A DNA stretch of 64,000 bases from Dokdonia sinensis (GCF_003688895.1 NZ_REFV01000015.1:1-64000), one strand, 5' to 3'. Counted from the stretch's first letter, positions 1-8,439 are shown. Notes: generated from the letters alone by a model not told the origin. A program made the numbers and translations.

Positions 1-145
1 TGTTCATTTTCTTTGAGAGCTTTGATAATCTGACTCTCACTAAATTTGCTGCTTTTCATAATGACAGTTTGAATTTAAAGTTAGTAAATTCGAATTAGTA
101 ACTGTCCTATTTATGGGGAAGTCTACATTTATGGGGAAGTCTACA
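1..145 (-). mobile_element. IS3-family insertion sequence, one end with start of OrfA
   Basis: Read on the minus strand, an ATG at 59-57 opens a frame beginning MKSSKFSESQIIKALKENE that runs off the left edge. This is the typical N-terminus of the helix-turn-helix OrfA of IS3-family transposases. About 85 bp upstream the element ends with TGTAGACTTCCCC (minus strand, from 145), which has the terminal TG expected of this family. The element enters a neighbouring gene, whose stop codon lies inside the IS tip. Only one end is in the window, so completeness and activity cannot be judged. IS3 family is fairly secure; subgroup unknown. Confidence 0.75.
110..145. repeat. Exact tandem duplication of 18 bp at the IS tip
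   Basis: TTTATGGGGAAGTCTACA occurs twice back to back (110-127 and 128-145). The outer copy is the IS terminus, so the element carries a doubled tip. Confidence 0.85.
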
Positions 146-572
146 TTATAGCTGAAGAAAGAGAAGACATTCTTAATTCAAGAGAATTATGCGAACCCCA
201 ATTAAAAGTCAGAACGAATTTACAATCGGCGAGTTTTGAGTCAATTTCAGTGTTTGCGTATTCCACTTTTTTATTTGATTTATTCATCAACCTTTGGAAG
301 AATGACTTTTTAGGCTGAAGAGATTCAAGTTCTTTTTGTAAATCAAATTCATCTTTGTAAAATTCAAAGTCCGAAATGAATTCCTTGTCCTTTAATTCCT
401 CATTTTTTGGATTATTAAGTCGAATTTTAAAAGGTAAAAATCCACTATGGTCATTAAATGAAAAGTCAGGATGTATTTCACATTCCATATCAAATTGATT
501 CATTCTTTCAATCCATTTAGGAATAATAGAATCATCAATTTTTTTTACATAAACATTTAAATCTAAACTCAT
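141..572 (-). CDS. Hypothetical protein, C-terminus cut by IS element
   Basis: This 143-residue acidic, soluble protein has no signal peptide or membrane segment. I do not recognise the family. It begins MSLDLNVYVKK and has a Lys-rich middle (PKKSFFQRLMNKSNKKVE, about 87-104). The stop codon (141-143) and last residues are encoded by the tip of the IS3-type element, so the native C-terminus has been replaced and the original protein was probably longer. It sits between the IS end and a recombinase relic, in what looks like a decayed accessory island. Function unknown; it may be non-functional. Confidence 0.55.
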   Translation of the reverse strand: MSLDLNVYVKKIDDSIIPKWIERMNQFDMECEIHPDFSFNDHSGFLPFKIRLNNPKNEELKDKEFISDFEFYKDEFDLQKELESLQPKKSFFQRLMNKSNKKVEYANTEIDSKLADCKFVLTFNWGSHNSLELRMSSLSSAIM

Positions 573-644
573 ATTTTCAATTTTGGTCTAATGGATGCTA
601 ACTCGTTATCTAACAATTTTTATTATCGATATACTGGAATATAC

Positions 645-878
645 TCAGGTTATCTTATAAGAATTGTTATCGTTATCTCGTAAAGATAACCCATTAAGTC
701 CATTGTCTAAAGGGCTTCTTATCTGTTGTAAATCTTTATTTGTCACTTGGGTATATATCATAGTAGTTTCTGGTCTACCGTGACCTAATAGCTCTTGTAT
801 ATAGCGTACATCTGTGCCCTTTTTTGAGTCGTTGTTGTATACGTATGGACTAAACCGTAAGGTGAAATATTCTTATTA
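645..878 (-). pseudogene. Tyrosine recombinase (phage-type integrase) C-terminal relic
   Basis: The minus strand encodes GTDVRYIQELLGHGRPETT followed by MIYTQV, the C-terminal catalytic block of tyrosine recombinases: LLGHG carries the active-site His and MIYTQV the nucleophilic Tyr. It ends with a stop at 645-647. Just upstream, the preceding conserved block appears as NISPYGLVHTYTTT in a different frame, where the family has PHGLRHTYAT. The gene is therefore frameshifted at about 815-835, and the conserved Arg of the R-H pair reads Val. No upstream domain is visible. This is a dead remnant of an integrated element, consistent with the adjacent IS end. Confidence 0.7.
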
Positions 879-897
879 TTTATCTTTTAGCTAACAT

Positions 898-910
898 TTT
901 CGCGAAAGCG
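898..910. repeat. Iterated palindrome, half copy (TTTCGCGAAAGCG)
   Basis: Intergenic copy of the window-wide palindrome with intact core TTTCGCGAAA and right arm; the left arm is lost. It lies downstream of pnp, beside its terminator. Confidence 0.9.
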
Positions 911-916
911 AAACAC

Positions 917-950
917 AAAAAAATCGGCTACCCAATAAAGGATAGCCGAT
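917..950 (-). terminator. Rho-independent terminator downstream of pnp
   Basis: On the minus strand ATCGGCTA and TAGCCGAT form a stem that TCC/GGG can extend, followed by a run of seven T. It lies 87 bp past the pnp stop. Confidence 0.75.
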
Positions 951-1036
951 TCTCAGGATATCTAAGAGCAAGCTTTTAAAAGCTCACATTTATCATCTCA
1001 AATCTTAAAAAGATCCTGATCTACATCAGGAAAGTT

Positions 1037-3262
1037 TTAATCTCTCTTACGATCATCACGTCTGTTATCGCGACCTCCGCCACGATTATCACGACCACCA
1101 CGATCATTGCTGCGCTCTCTAGGAGCAGGAGCTTTATAGCCTTCTGGCTTTTCCATAAGCGCCTTACGAGATACTTTCTCTTTGCGAGTACGCTTGTCTA
1201 TACCGAAGTATTTTACCTCAAGTTCCTCACCCATAGAAAGTACGTCAGAAGCATTTTCTGTGCGTTCCCAAGCAAGCTCAGATACGTGTAGTAATACTTC
1301 ATTTCCTGGAGCGTCCAGATATTCGACCACCGCACCAAAATCAAGCATCTTAATGACCTTAACCTTATAGGTGTCTCCTACAACTGGTTTAAAGGTAATA
1401 GAGTCTATTTTTGCAAGTACTGCGTCTATTCCTGCTTGTCCTGTTCCTAAAATTTCTACAACACCTTCTTCAGTTACTGGATCCTCGTTTATAACGATAG
1501 TGGTTCCAGTTTCTTTTTGGAGCTCTTGTATCACTTTTCCGCCAGGTCCTATTAATGCACCTATGTACTCATTTGCAATACGTACAGAAACCATTTTTGG
1601 AGCATATTCTTTTACATCTGCCCTTGGAGTGGCGATGGTATCCGTAAGCTTAGTCAGGATGTGTAAACGACCATCTCTTGCTTGCTTTAATGCAGCAACG
1701 AGAATCTCATAAGAAAGACCTTTTACTTTAATATCCATCTGACAGGCGGTAATACCGTCTGCCGTTCCAGTTACTTTAAAGTCCATATCTCCTAAGTGAT
1801 CTTCATCTCCTAAGATATCAGAAAGTACTGCATACTTTCCAGTGTTACCGTCAGAAATAAGTCCCATCGCAATACCAGAAACTGGCTTAATCATTTGTAT
1901 ACCAGCATCCATCATCGCCATGGTTCCAGCACAAACTGTTGCCATAGAAGAAGAACCGTTAGACTCTAGTACTTCAGAAACTACACGTACTGTGTATGGG
2001 CAATCATCTGGTACCATTCCTTTAAGACCACGCTGTGCAAGATTACCGTGACCTACCTCACGACGTGAAGTCCCACGGATGGGTCTTGCTTCTCCTGTAC
2101 AAAAAGGAGGGAAGTTATAGTGTAAGTAAAAACGCTCTTCACCTTCGTGAGATGGCATATCTATTTGATTTGCATCTCTAGATGTTCCTAGAGTTACCGT
2201 AGCTAGTGCTTGAGTCTCCCCACGTGAGAAAATTGCAGATCCGTGCACAGATGGTAAATAATCTATCTCACACCAGATGTCACGTACCTCGTCAGTCTTA
2301 CGACCGTCCAGACGTAAGCCTTCATTTACAGTAAGGTCACGTACCGCAGCTTTCTCAGCCTTACGGTAGTAATCAGAAACTAAATCGCCAAATTCTTCCA
2401 GCTCTTCTTCTGTAAAAGAAGCTTTTACTTCTTCTTTAATAGCCGCAAATGCAGCACTACGCTCGTGCTTAGATGATCCAGCTTTTGCAACAGCATACAC
2501 CTTATCATAAGCCATATCGTGCACTTTTTTTACAAGCTCCTCATTATCTACTGGCTCTTCGTACTCACGTACTTCTTTTCTTCCAAAAGCGTCTGCAAGA
2601 CGGTGTTGCGCGTCTATCTGTACTTTAATAGCTTCGTGAGCAAATTTGATAGCCTCTACCATTTCTTCTTCAGAAATCTCGTCCATCTCACCTTCTACCA
2701 TCATCACAGAGTCTGCAGAGGCTCCTATAATCATATCGATGTCAGACTCTGCAAGCTGTGCTCTTGTAGGGTTGATTATAAACTCACCGTTTACACGTCC
2801 TACTCTCGCTTCTGAGATTGCACACTCAAAAGGGAAATCTGATAACTGTATAGCCGCAGATGCAGCAAGACCTGCCATTGCATCTGGCATAACATCATCA
2901 TCGTGAGACATTAATTGGATCATTACCTGCGTCTCTGCGCTGTAATTTTTTGGGAACAATGGGCGTAATACACGATCCACAAGACGCATCGTCAGTACCT
3001 CACCGTCAGACGGGCGCGCTTCTCTTTTAAAGAAACCACCAGGGTAACGACCTGCTGCTGCAAACTTCTCACGGTAATCTACCGTGAGCGGTAAAAAGGG
3101 TAAGTCTTTTTGTTCATAGTTAGAAACTACTGTACAAAGTAGCATACACTTTCCAGACTGTACAACTACAGATCCGTGTGCTTGCTTTGCAAGTTTTCCT
3201 GTTTCGATAGAGATTTCTCTACCATCGCCAAGGTCGATGACCTCTTTGTAAACTTTTGGCAT
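1037..3262 (-). CDS. pnp: Polyribonucleotide nucleotidyltransferase (PNPase)
   Basis: PNPase is a phosphorolytic 3'-5' exoribonuclease that degrades RNA to nucleoside diphosphates as a cytoplasmic trimer. Two RNase PH-type domains flank a helical domain. The second contains the catalytic region [18 protein letters not shown] domain ([16 protein letters not shown]) and an S1 domain ([20 protein letters not shown]) follow, then an Arg/Gly/Asp-rich tail ([17 protein letters not shown]) likely to contact RNA. I start at [12 protein letters not shown], giving 741 residues. The open frame extends 21 codons upstream, but that stretch is encoded by a dispersed hairpin repeat and is unlikely to be translated. 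rpsO lies upstream in the same orientation, the usual rpsO-pnp pairing, here separated by about 580 bp. Confidence 0.95.
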   Translation of the reverse strand: MPKVYKEVIDLGDGREISIETGKLAKQAHGSVVVQSGKCMLLCTVVSNYEQKDLPFLPLTVDYREKFAAAGRYPGGFFKREARPSDGEVLTMRLVDRVLRPLFPKNYSAETQVMIQLMSHDDDVMPDAMAGLAASAAIQLSDFPFECAISEARVGRVNGEFIINPTRAQLAESDIDMIIGASADSVMMVEGEMDEISEEEMVEAIKFAHEAIKVQIDAQHRLADAFGRKEVREYEEPVDNEELVKKVHDMAYDKVYAVAKAGSSKHERSAAFAAIKEEVKASFTEEELEEFGDLVSDYYRKAEKAAVRDLTVNEGLRLDGRKTDEVRDIWCEIDYLPSVHGSAIFSRGETQALATVTLGTSRDANQIDMPSHEGEERFYLHYNFPPFCTGEARPIRGTSRREVGHGNLAQRGLKGMVPDDCPYTVRVVSEVLESNGSSSMATVCAGTMAMMDAGIQMIKPVSGIAMGLISDGNTGKYAVLSDILGDEDHLGDMDFKVTGTADGITACQMDIKVKGLSYEILVAALKQARDGRLHILTKLTDTIATPRADVKEYAPKMVSVRIANEYIGALIGPGGKVIQELQKETGTTIVINEDPVTEEGVVEILGTGQAGIDAVLAKIDSITFKPVVGDTYKVKVIKMLDFGAVVEYLDAPGNEVLLHVSELAWERTENASDVLSMGEELEVKYFGIDKRTRKEKVSRKALMEKPEGYKAPAPRERSNDRGGRDNRGGGRDNRRDDRKRD

Positions 3263-3284
3263 CATAAAATAAATGTTTTTGTCT

Positions 3285-3302
3285 TTCCCGTGAAGACGGG
3301 AA
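3285..3302. repeat. Dispersed hairpin repeat (TTCCCG...CGGGAA)
   Basis: Inverted repeat TTCCCG / CGGGAA around TGAAGA, 23 bp upstream of the chosen pnp start. It belongs to the hairpin family seen ahead of several genes in this window. Confidence 0.7.
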
Positions 3303-3567
3303 TCTCCTTGCTTAAGAAGAATCATAATAGTTATAATCCCGCTTTCGCAAAAAATGTTAATTCATCGAACACCCTTCGTGGGCATTCACTTGTGTCGTTG
3401 TGTTGTAGTTGTAGTTGATGTACTTTTTAAAAAGTACGGGTGATTAAGGGGTAGTTACTTCCCAGAATCGGACACCAATGAAAAACTAGCTGTTTAAGCT
3501 TTCTTTGTCTGACCTCGACTAGGCTCGGCCGCCAAACTTGTATGTTAATCCTATATAACTCTCGATG

Positions 3568-3585
3568 CCTGAGCGTAGTCGAAGG
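3568..3585. repeat. Dispersed repeat, CTGAGCGTAGTCGAAGG type
   Basis: CCTGAGCGTAGTCGAAGG matches, in reverse complement, the copy at 34975-34994 and resembles the ends of the GIY-YIG element at 32478-32862. Confidence 0.7.
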
Positions 3586-3783
3586 CGGAGATGTTATTTT
3601 GCCTTGCGGCAAAAAACTGTTTCTATTCCAAAGTTCTAATCATCATTGATAATAAGAAATTTTAAGTATCTACAGTTTTTAATCCGTTCTAAATATATTT
3701 TAGCAAAAGCGTAATTAAGAACATCAGTATTTCAAAAAAAATATCAAGAATATCACAATTTTGTCGCTTACTCTTGAGTGGGA

Positions 3784-3801
3784 TTCCCACCTTCGTGGGA
3801 A
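3784..3801. repeat. Dispersed hairpin repeat (TTCCCAC...GTGGGAA)
   Basis: TTCCCAC and GTGGGAA pair around CTTC. This is a variant of the hairpin family, directly before the rpsO terminator. Confidence 0.6.
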
Positions 3802-3811
3802 TAGACAAAAG

Positions 3812-3839
3812 AAAATGGGAGCCATACGGCTCCCATTTT
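3812..3839 (-). terminator. rpsO terminator
   Basis: Perfect 12-bp stem AAAATGGGAGCC / GGCTCCCATTTT with a 4-nt loop, starting seven bases past the rpsO stop. Confidence 0.85.
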
Positions 3840-3845
3840 AATAAT

Positions 3846-4115
3846 TTATTTACGGATACCTAGCTCCTTAATAATAGCTCTGTAACGTAAGATGTCTTTC
3901 TTGATTAAGTAATCAAGTAAAGCACGACGCTTACCTACTAGCATTACTAGTGAACGCTCTGTAACGTAATCTTTACGATTGTTCTTGAGGTGAGCACTCA
4001 GGTGTGAGATGCGTTGTGTGAACAATGCTATCTGACCTTCGGCCGATCCTGTATCGTTCTTTCCTTTTCCGTGTTTTGCAAAAAGCTCTTGTTTTTGCTC
4101 TTTTGTTAAATACAT
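3846..4115 (-). CDS. rpsO: 30S ribosomal protein S15
   Basis: An 89-residue primary binding protein of the small subunit that binds the central domain of 16S rRNA. The family core is clear: GSAEGQIALFTQRISHLSAHLK, then RSLVMLVGKRRALLDYL. Length matches bacterial S15. It is transcribed toward pnp with its own strong terminator, so the two are probably not obligately cotranscribed. A TATCTTTG promoter box lies 54-61 bp upstream of the start codon, leaving a leader of about 45 nt where S15 autoregulation could act (inference). Confidence 0.97.
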   Translation of the reverse strand: MYLTKEQKQELFAKHGKGKNDTGSAEGQIALFTQRISHLSAHLKNNRKDYVTERSLVMLVGKRRALLDYLIKKDILRYRAIIKELGIRK

Positions 4116-4168
4116 TCCAATATTGTTTTAATGAGATTCATGTATATGATAGTATGTCTATCAGCGCG

Positions 4169-4176
4169 CAAAGATA
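4169..4176 (-). promoter_or_regulatory. -7 promoter box of rpsO (TATCTTTG)
   Basis: Minus-strand TATCTTTG matches the Bacteroidota -7 element TAnnTTTG. A TTG lies about 25 bp upstream, slightly farther than ideal. Confidence 0.6.
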
Positions 4177-4208
4177 CATTTTTGTTTTTAATATAACACC
4201 TCAAAATA

Positions 4209-5105
4209 TTAATTTGCAGTCAACTCCGCAAACAAACCTTCCAGACTCGCATTTTTCTGATTAAGCTGTAAAATCTTGAGTTCATTGTCGTGGGCAAAGT
4301 CAAAGACTTTAGCACGCATATCCTCCTTTGTGGCAAAGGTGATTTCATAAATGAAACCACTCGTATTTTTTGCAGATTTTACCTTGTCCAGTTTACTCAG
4401 AGCTACTTCCTCCACACGATAATCAAACTCTACGATGACTGTTTGCTCCTGCCCGTCGCGTAGCTCGCTCATTTTCTTGTCTGCAACGATGTGACCTTTG
4501 TTTATAATGATGACTCGGTCGCATATCGCTTCTACCTCTTGCATAATGTGGGTGCTCATTAATATGGTTTTTTCCTTTCCTATATTTTTAATCAGGTTGC
4601 GCACTTCCAGTAATTGGTTCGGGTCCAGGCCGGTGGTAGGTTCATCCAGAATCAACACTTCTGGGTCGTGCAAGAGTGCCGTTGCGAGTCCCACACGCTG
4701 GCGGTAGCCTTTAGAGAGTTGGCTTATTTTTTTATGAGCTTCAGGGGCAAGTCTCGTTAGATCTATGACTTCTTGAATTCTATTTTTTAATACCTTATAC
4801 ATGTCTGCATTAAATTGTAAATATTCCCGAACATACATTTCTAAGTACAGCGGATTGTGTTCCGGAAGATATCCCACGGCTTTACGCACCGCCTGTACGT
4901 CATTATGAGTGCTAAACCCATTTACCATCGCCGTTCCTTGAGACGGAGAAAGGTAGGTGGTGAGAATTTTCATCATCGTACTCTTTCCAGCCCCGTTGGG
5001 GCCAAGAAAACCCACAATCTCTCCTTTGTTTAATGTAAAGGAAACAGCGTCTAGTGCTTTTTGGGTGCCGTAGGTTTTAGAAATTTCAGAAACGGTGATG
5101 GACAT
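4209..5105 (-). CDS. gldA: Gliding-motility ABC transporter ATP-binding protein GldA
   Basis: ATPase subunit of an ABC-2-type exporter; in flavobacteria GldA works with the permeases GldF and GldG in gliding. Walker A GPNGAGKST lies at 35-43, the signature LSKGYRQ at 130-136, Walker B LILDEP at 151-156 and the switch His in STHIMQEV at about 186. The 298-residue length and the C-terminal extension after the nucleotide-binding domain fit GldA. No gldF or gldG is in the window, which is common because gldA is often separate. A TAAATTTG box lies 17-24 bp upstream of the start. Another ABC-2 ATPase of the same subfamily cannot be excluded by motif reading alone. Confidence 0.85.
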   Translation of the reverse strand: MSITVSEISKTYGTQKALDAVSFTLNKGEIVGFLGPNGAGKSTMMKILTTYLSPSQGTAMVNGFSTHNDVQAVRKAVGYLPEHNPLYLEMYVREYLQFNADMYKVLKNRIQEVIDLTRLAPEAHKKISQLSKGYRQRVGLATALLHDPEVLILDEPTTGLDPNQLLEVRNLIKNIGKEKTILMSTHIMQEVEAICDRVIIINKGHIVADKKMSELRDGQEQTVIVEFDYRVEEVALSKLDKVKSAKNTSGFIYEITFATKEDMRAKVFDFAHDNELKILQLNQKNASLEGLFAELTAN

Positions 5106-5121
5106 AAGATTCGGTTTGCAA

Positions 5122-5129
5122 CAAATTTA
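5122..5129 (-). promoter_or_regulatory. -7 promoter box of gldA (TAAATTTG)
   Basis: Minus-strand TAAATTTG fits TAnnTTTG and lies just upstream of the gldA ATG, implying a leader of about 10 nt. No clear TTG -33 partner was found. Confidence 0.5.
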
Positions 5130-5184
5130 AAGAAAGATGTACGATTTATAACTAACGTTCGGTAGCAGGGAAAAGTGTGTTTTT

Positions 5185-5202
5185 ACGCTTTCGCGAAAGC
5201 GT
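5185..5202. repeat. Iterated palindrome, full 18-bp copy
   Basis: Perfect ACGCTTTCGCGAAAGCGT, intergenic between gldA and the pheA leader. Confidence 0.95.
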
Positions 5203-5305
5203 AATCTCAATATTTCTCCTTTTAATTGAAAATATGATAAAAGTGATTTTCTGGAATGGTCACCCACAAGATTTTTTCTACATTAGCAATTCAAAACATT
5301 TCATA

Positions 5306-5380
5306 ATGACTAAGAACATTTATTACTGGAACAGCTTTTTTACTTTCTTCTTTTATAAGAAGCAAGCAGGACTGTTATAG
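5306..5380 (+). CDS. Aromatic-rich leader peptide of the Phe/Tyr operon
   Basis: A 24-codon frame encodes MTKNIYYWNSFFTFFFYKKQ then AGLL and stop. It holds five Phe, three Tyr and one Trp, and nine of its 24 residues are aromatic. It ends 28 nt before a strong terminator hairpin that precedes pheA. Its last codons contain CAGGACT (5367-5373), complementary to the 5' arm of that terminator. This is the layout of a transcription attenuator in which ribosomes stall on scarce Phe/Tyr codons. Translation is inferred. The same frame is open upstream to 5177, so a longer product is possible. Confidence 0.8.
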   Translation: MTKNIYYWNSFFTFFFYKKQAGLL

Positions 5381-5437
5381 TGTAAATGTAAAAACACTCA
5401 AACGTATTAGTCCTGATTCACCATCAGGACTTTTTTT
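5367..5437 (+). promoter_or_regulatory. Attenuator: antiterminator and terminator before pheA
   Basis: Terminator: AGTCCTGAT (5409-5417) pairs with ATCAGGACT (5423-5431) around TCACC, followed by seven T (5431-5437). Competing pairing: CAGGACT inside the leader peptide gene (5367-5373) is complementary to AGTCCTG (5409-5415). A ribosome that finishes the leader covers CAGGACT and lets the terminator form. A ribosome stalled at the Tyr/Phe codons leaves it free to form the antiterminator. The T-run abuts the pheA start region. Confidence 0.8.
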
Positions 5438-5443
5438 ATGCCT

Positions 5444-6259
5444 ATGAAAATAGCGATACAAGGAATAAAAGGATCATTTCACCACAAGGTAGCTCAGGAG
5501 TTTTTTACTCCAGATGTCACCGTGACAGAGTGTGCTTCCTTTCCTATACTAATAGATGCGCTTCTTAGTGGCAAAAGCACGGACGCCGTGATGGCGATAG
5601 AAAATTCTATTGCGGGAGCCATATTATCTAATTATGCCTTGCTAGATCAGTATGACGTTAATATCGAAGGGGAATTTTATCTATCTATCCAGCATAATTT
5701 AATGGCGCTGGAAGGGCAGTCTATAAAAGATATTAAAGAGGTGTGGTCACATCCTATGGCGATTTTGCAATGTCGCGAATTTTTTAAAGATTATCCGCAA
5801 ATAAAATTAGTGGAGGATATAGACACCGCAGATGTTGCTAGACGAATCCAGGAAAACCAACTCGAAGGCATTGCCGCGATAGCCAGCGAGGCCGCTGCGC
5901 AAATTTATGAACTGGAAATTCTCGCATCTTCTATCCAAACAATTAAGGATAACGCGACCCGCTTTTTTATTCTGAATACAAACGGAAAAGTAGAACATAC
6001 CGAGGCGACCAAAGCATCCCTACGCATCACCACAGATCACAATCGCGGGAGCCTAGCCGCAGTATTAAACGTCTTGAGCGATTGTAAACTCAATCTTACA
6101 AAAATTCAATCAATGCCCATTATACAAAGGCCTTGGGAATACGCTTTTTTTATAGACGTCACCTTTGACAACTATAAAGACTATGCAAAGGCAAAAAAAG
6201 TGATGCACATCCTAGCCAAAGACTTTAAAGTACTAGGAGAATATAAAAACACAAAATGA
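5444..6259 (+). CDS. pheA: Prephenate dehydratase
   Basis: Converts prephenate to phenylpyruvate, the committed step to phenylalanine. The N-terminal two-lobed dehydratase domain (about 1-185) starts KIAIQGIKGSFHH and has the catalytic TRF motif in NATRFFIL. The C-terminal ACT domain (about 193-267; SLRITTDHNRGSLAAVLNVL) is where phenylalanine normally binds for feedback inhibition. There is no fused chorismate mutase; that activity is on the fourth gene of the operon. The start is MKIAIQG; an in-frame ATG two codons earlier touches the attenuator T-run. It overlaps the next gene by 4 bp (ATGA), implying translational coupling. Confidence 0.93.
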   Translation: MKIAIQGIKGSFHHKVAQEFFTPDVTVTECASFPILIDALLSGKSTDAVMAIENSIAGAILSNYALLDQYDVNIEGEFYLSIQHNLMALEGQSIKDIKEVWSHPMAILQCREFFKDYPQIKLVEDIDTADVARRIQENQLEGIAAIASEAAAQIYELEILASSIQTIKDNATRFFILNTNGKVEHTEATKASLRITTDHNRGSLAAVLNVLSDCKLNLTKIQSMPIIQRPWEYAFFIDVTFDNYKDYAKAKKVMHILAKDFKVLGEYKNTK

Positions 6260-7410
6260 GTATTAAACCAGCACATCGCCTCGCCGAAACAAAGGAATAC
6301 TACTTCTCGAGAAAACTCAAAGAAGTACGTGCCCTCGTGGCAGACGGACACCCTGTAATAAATATGGGAATAGGAAGCCCAGATTTGCCAGCACCACCAG
6401 CGGTGACTACGGCCTTGTTACAAGGAATGCAGGATAAAGTAGCACATCAATATCAGAGTTACACGGGTATTCCAGCATTACGGGAAGCAATAGCAGCATT
6501 TTATAAAAAACAATATAACGTAAGTACAGACCCTGCCACCGAAATTCTCCCGCTTATGGGTTCTAAAGAAGGGATTATGCACATCAGTATGGCGTTTCTA
6601 AACCCTGGTGATAAAGTCTTGATTCCTAATCCTGGTTATCCCACATATAGTGCTGTAACAAAACTTGTAGAGGCCATTCCCGTTACCTACGATCTCGATG
6701 CGAGCAATGCGTGGATGCCAGATTTAAAAGCGCTTGCTCAACAGGATCTTAGTGATGTAAAAATTATGTGGGTAAACTATCCTCATATGCCCACGGGAGC
6801 AACTGCAGTAAAGGGATTGTTTGAGGATTTGATATCTTTCGCGAAAGCGCAATCCATACTAGTAATAAACGATAACCCTTATAGCTTTATCCTTAATGAA
6901 GAGCCACGTTCTATTTTAGATATAGACGGAGCCAAAGAAGTAGCACTCGAACTCAATAGCTTGAGTAAAACCTTCAATATGGCGGGCTGGCGTGTAGGAA
7001 TGGTGCTGGGAAGTGCAGAAAATATAAATCATATTCTCAAAGTAAAGTCCAATATGGACAGCGGGATGTTCTACGGTATACAAAAAGGAGCCATTGCGGC
7101 ATTGGGATTAGGAATAGATTGGTTTGAACATATCAATAAAATATACAATCGTCGCAGAGAAGCTATTTATAAACTCGCCGAAACCCTGAACTGCACCTTT
7201 GATAAAAGTGCTGTAGGAATGTTTGTTTGGGCAAAGCTACCCGCGGGAATTGATGCCGAAGATTTCATAGATAAGGTGCTTCTCGAGAAATATATCTTCA
7301 TCACCCCAGGAACAATTTTTGGGAGTCAGGGAGAAGGATATATTCGATTTAGTTTATGTGTGGAAGAAGAAGAGATTGAGGAAGCGATTAGAAGATTAGA
7401 CGATGAGTAG
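6256..7410 (+). CDS. PLP aminotransferase of the Phe/Tyr operon (class I/II)
   Basis: A 384-residue fold-type I aminotransferase. The PLP-binding Lys238 is in SLSKTFNMAGWR and the phosphate-binding Arg follows in GWRVG. Its position between pheA and tyrA suggests it transaminates phenylpyruvate and 4-hydroxyphenylpyruvate (or prephenate). Aspartate aminotransferase activity is possible, and substrate cannot be read from sequence. The N-terminus AHRLAETKEYYFSRKLKEV is typical of the flavobacterial subgroup. It overlaps pheA by 4 bp. A copy of the palindrome is read in frame as SFAKAQ at about residues 195-200. Confidence 0.85.
   Translation: MSIKPAHRLAETKEYYFSRKLKEVRALVADGHPVINMGIGSPDLPAPPAVTTALLQGMQDKVAHQYQSYTGIPALREAIAAFYKKQYNVSTDPATEILPLMGSKEGIMHISMAFLNPGDKVLIPNPGYPTYSAVTKLVEAIPVTYDLDASNAWMPDLKALAQQDLSDVKIMWVNYPHMPTGATAVKGLFEDLISFAKAQSILVINDNPYSFILNEEPRSILDIDGAKEVALELNSLSKTFNMAGWRVGMVLGSAENINHILKVKSNMDSGMFYGIQKGAIAALGLGIDWFEHINKIYNRRREAIYKLAETLNCTFDKSAVGMFVWAKLPAGIDAEDFIDKVLLEKYIFITPGTIFGSQGEGYIRFSLCVEEEEIEEAIRRLDDE
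6836..6849. repeat. Iterated palindrome inside aminotransferase gene
   Basis: CTTTCGCGAAAGCG with intact core, translated as SFAKAQ on the coding strand. Confidence 0.9.
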
Positions 7411-7564
7411 ATGGGATGATTTGAAAATGAATAATTAAGTAGCACAATCAAAGGTGGTTGAGTGATTTTTATAAAGTGCAACGCACTTCATAAAAATTGT
7501 ATCGAAACTACCTAAAACAAAAAGCCGAATTGCGGGAAGAGATTTCCGACTTCGCGGAAAATAG

Positions 7565-8416
7565 ATGAAAAACATACACATCATAGGAATAGGATTAATA
7601 GGAGGCTCGTTTGCTCGGGACCTCCGAGTTGTAAATCCGAAGATGAACATATACGGGATCGATGCAAATCCAGAACACATTACTCAAGCCGTAGCGTTAG
7701 GAATTATTGATGCTCAAAGTTCGTTGTCAGATCTTAAAGATGCTGACCTTGTAGTGGTGGCAGTTCCCGTAGATATTGCAACGACCATTCTTCCAGAGGT
7801 ATTAGATCATATAGGTAAGGATACGTTAGTTATCGATATGGGCTCGACAAAAAAAGCAATATGTGAGAGCGTTGCCACGCATCCTAACAGAAGAAACTTT
7901 CTAGCCTGTCACCCTATTGCAGGAACAGAGTTTTCTGGACCAGGTGCGGCAATTAAAGGGTTGTATGCGGGAAAGACAAATATCATTTGCGAAGTGGAAA
8001 AAACAACATTCAAGCTCCAAGAAAAAGCATTAGAGCTTTTTAAGAGTATCGGAATGCGTATACGCTATATGGATCCTGTGGCTCACGATAAGCATATTGC
8101 ATATATGTCACACTTATCACACATAAGTTCCTTTATGCTTGGTAAAACAGTTATTGAGAAGGAGAAGAATGAGCGTGATATTTTTGATATGGCGGGTAGT
8201 GGATTTGCATCTACTGTAAGACTTGCAAAGAGTAACCCTACAACATGGACATCTATTTTTAAGCAGAACAAGGAAAATATTCTTGAAACGCTCGAGGAAT
8301 ACATTGAGAACTTAACCCATTTCAAACAACTGATGCAAGAGGATAATTTTGAAGGTGTCTATACAGAGATGGAACAAACGAATCATATTAAAGAAATATT
8401 AAAAGGACTAGAATAA
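7565..8416 (+). CDS. tyrA: Prephenate dehydrogenase
   Basis: NAD-dependent oxidative decarboxylation of prephenate to 4-hydroxyphenylpyruvate for tyrosine. The N-terminal Rossmann motif IIGIGLIGGSFARDLR (4-19) is followed by DMGSTKKAIC and HPIAGTEFSGPGAA, which carries the catalytic His. The helical C-terminal domain includes MSHLSHISSFMLG. At 283 residues it has neither a fused chorismate mutase nor an ACT domain. A 154-bp spacer with degenerate repeat sequence separates it from the aminotransferase, so the operon continues without tight coupling. Confidence 0.92.
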   Translation: MKNIHIIGIGLIGGSFARDLRVVNPKMNIYGIDANPEHITQAVALGIIDAQSSLSDLKDADLVVVAVPVDIATTILPEVLDHIGKDTLVIDMGSTKKAICESVATHPNRRNFLACHPIAGTEFSGPGAAIKGLYAGKTNIICEVEKTTFKLQEKALELFKSIGMRIRYMDPVAHDKHIAYMSHLSHISSFMLGKTVIEKEKNERDIFDMAGSGFASTVRLAKSNPTTWTSIFKQNKENILETLEEYIENLTHFKQLMQEDNFEGVYTEMEQTNHIKEILKGLE

Positions 8417-8439
8417 TTATTAAAATGGCTCTTAGGGCC

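Larger units (their letters stand above)
3263..3811. other. Long rpsO-pnp spacer filled with repeat fragments
   Basis: I see no gene here. The spacer holds a hairpin repeat (3285-3302), eroded palindrome copies (about 3345-3356 and 3703-3716), two fragments of the CTGAGCGTAGTCGAA repeat (3511-3531 degenerate, 3568-3585) and a second hairpin repeat (3784-3801). A 61-codon open frame at 3427-3612 is composed of repeat sequence and is not considered real. Confidence 0.6.

Noticed and set aside
1371-1712. 113-codon open frame on the plus strand inside pnp
   Set aside because: Antisense shadow of a strongly conserved gene; no recognisable motif or promoter.
3427-3612. 61-codon frame in the rpsO-pnp spacer
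   Set aside because: Made of dispersed repeat sequence; no similarity to known proteins and no promoter.
5185-5202. ParB parS site interpretation of the palindrome
   Set aside because: parS has consensus TGTTTCACGTGAAACA and occurs as a few copies near oriC, whereas this differs in sequence and is spread every 2-3 kb.
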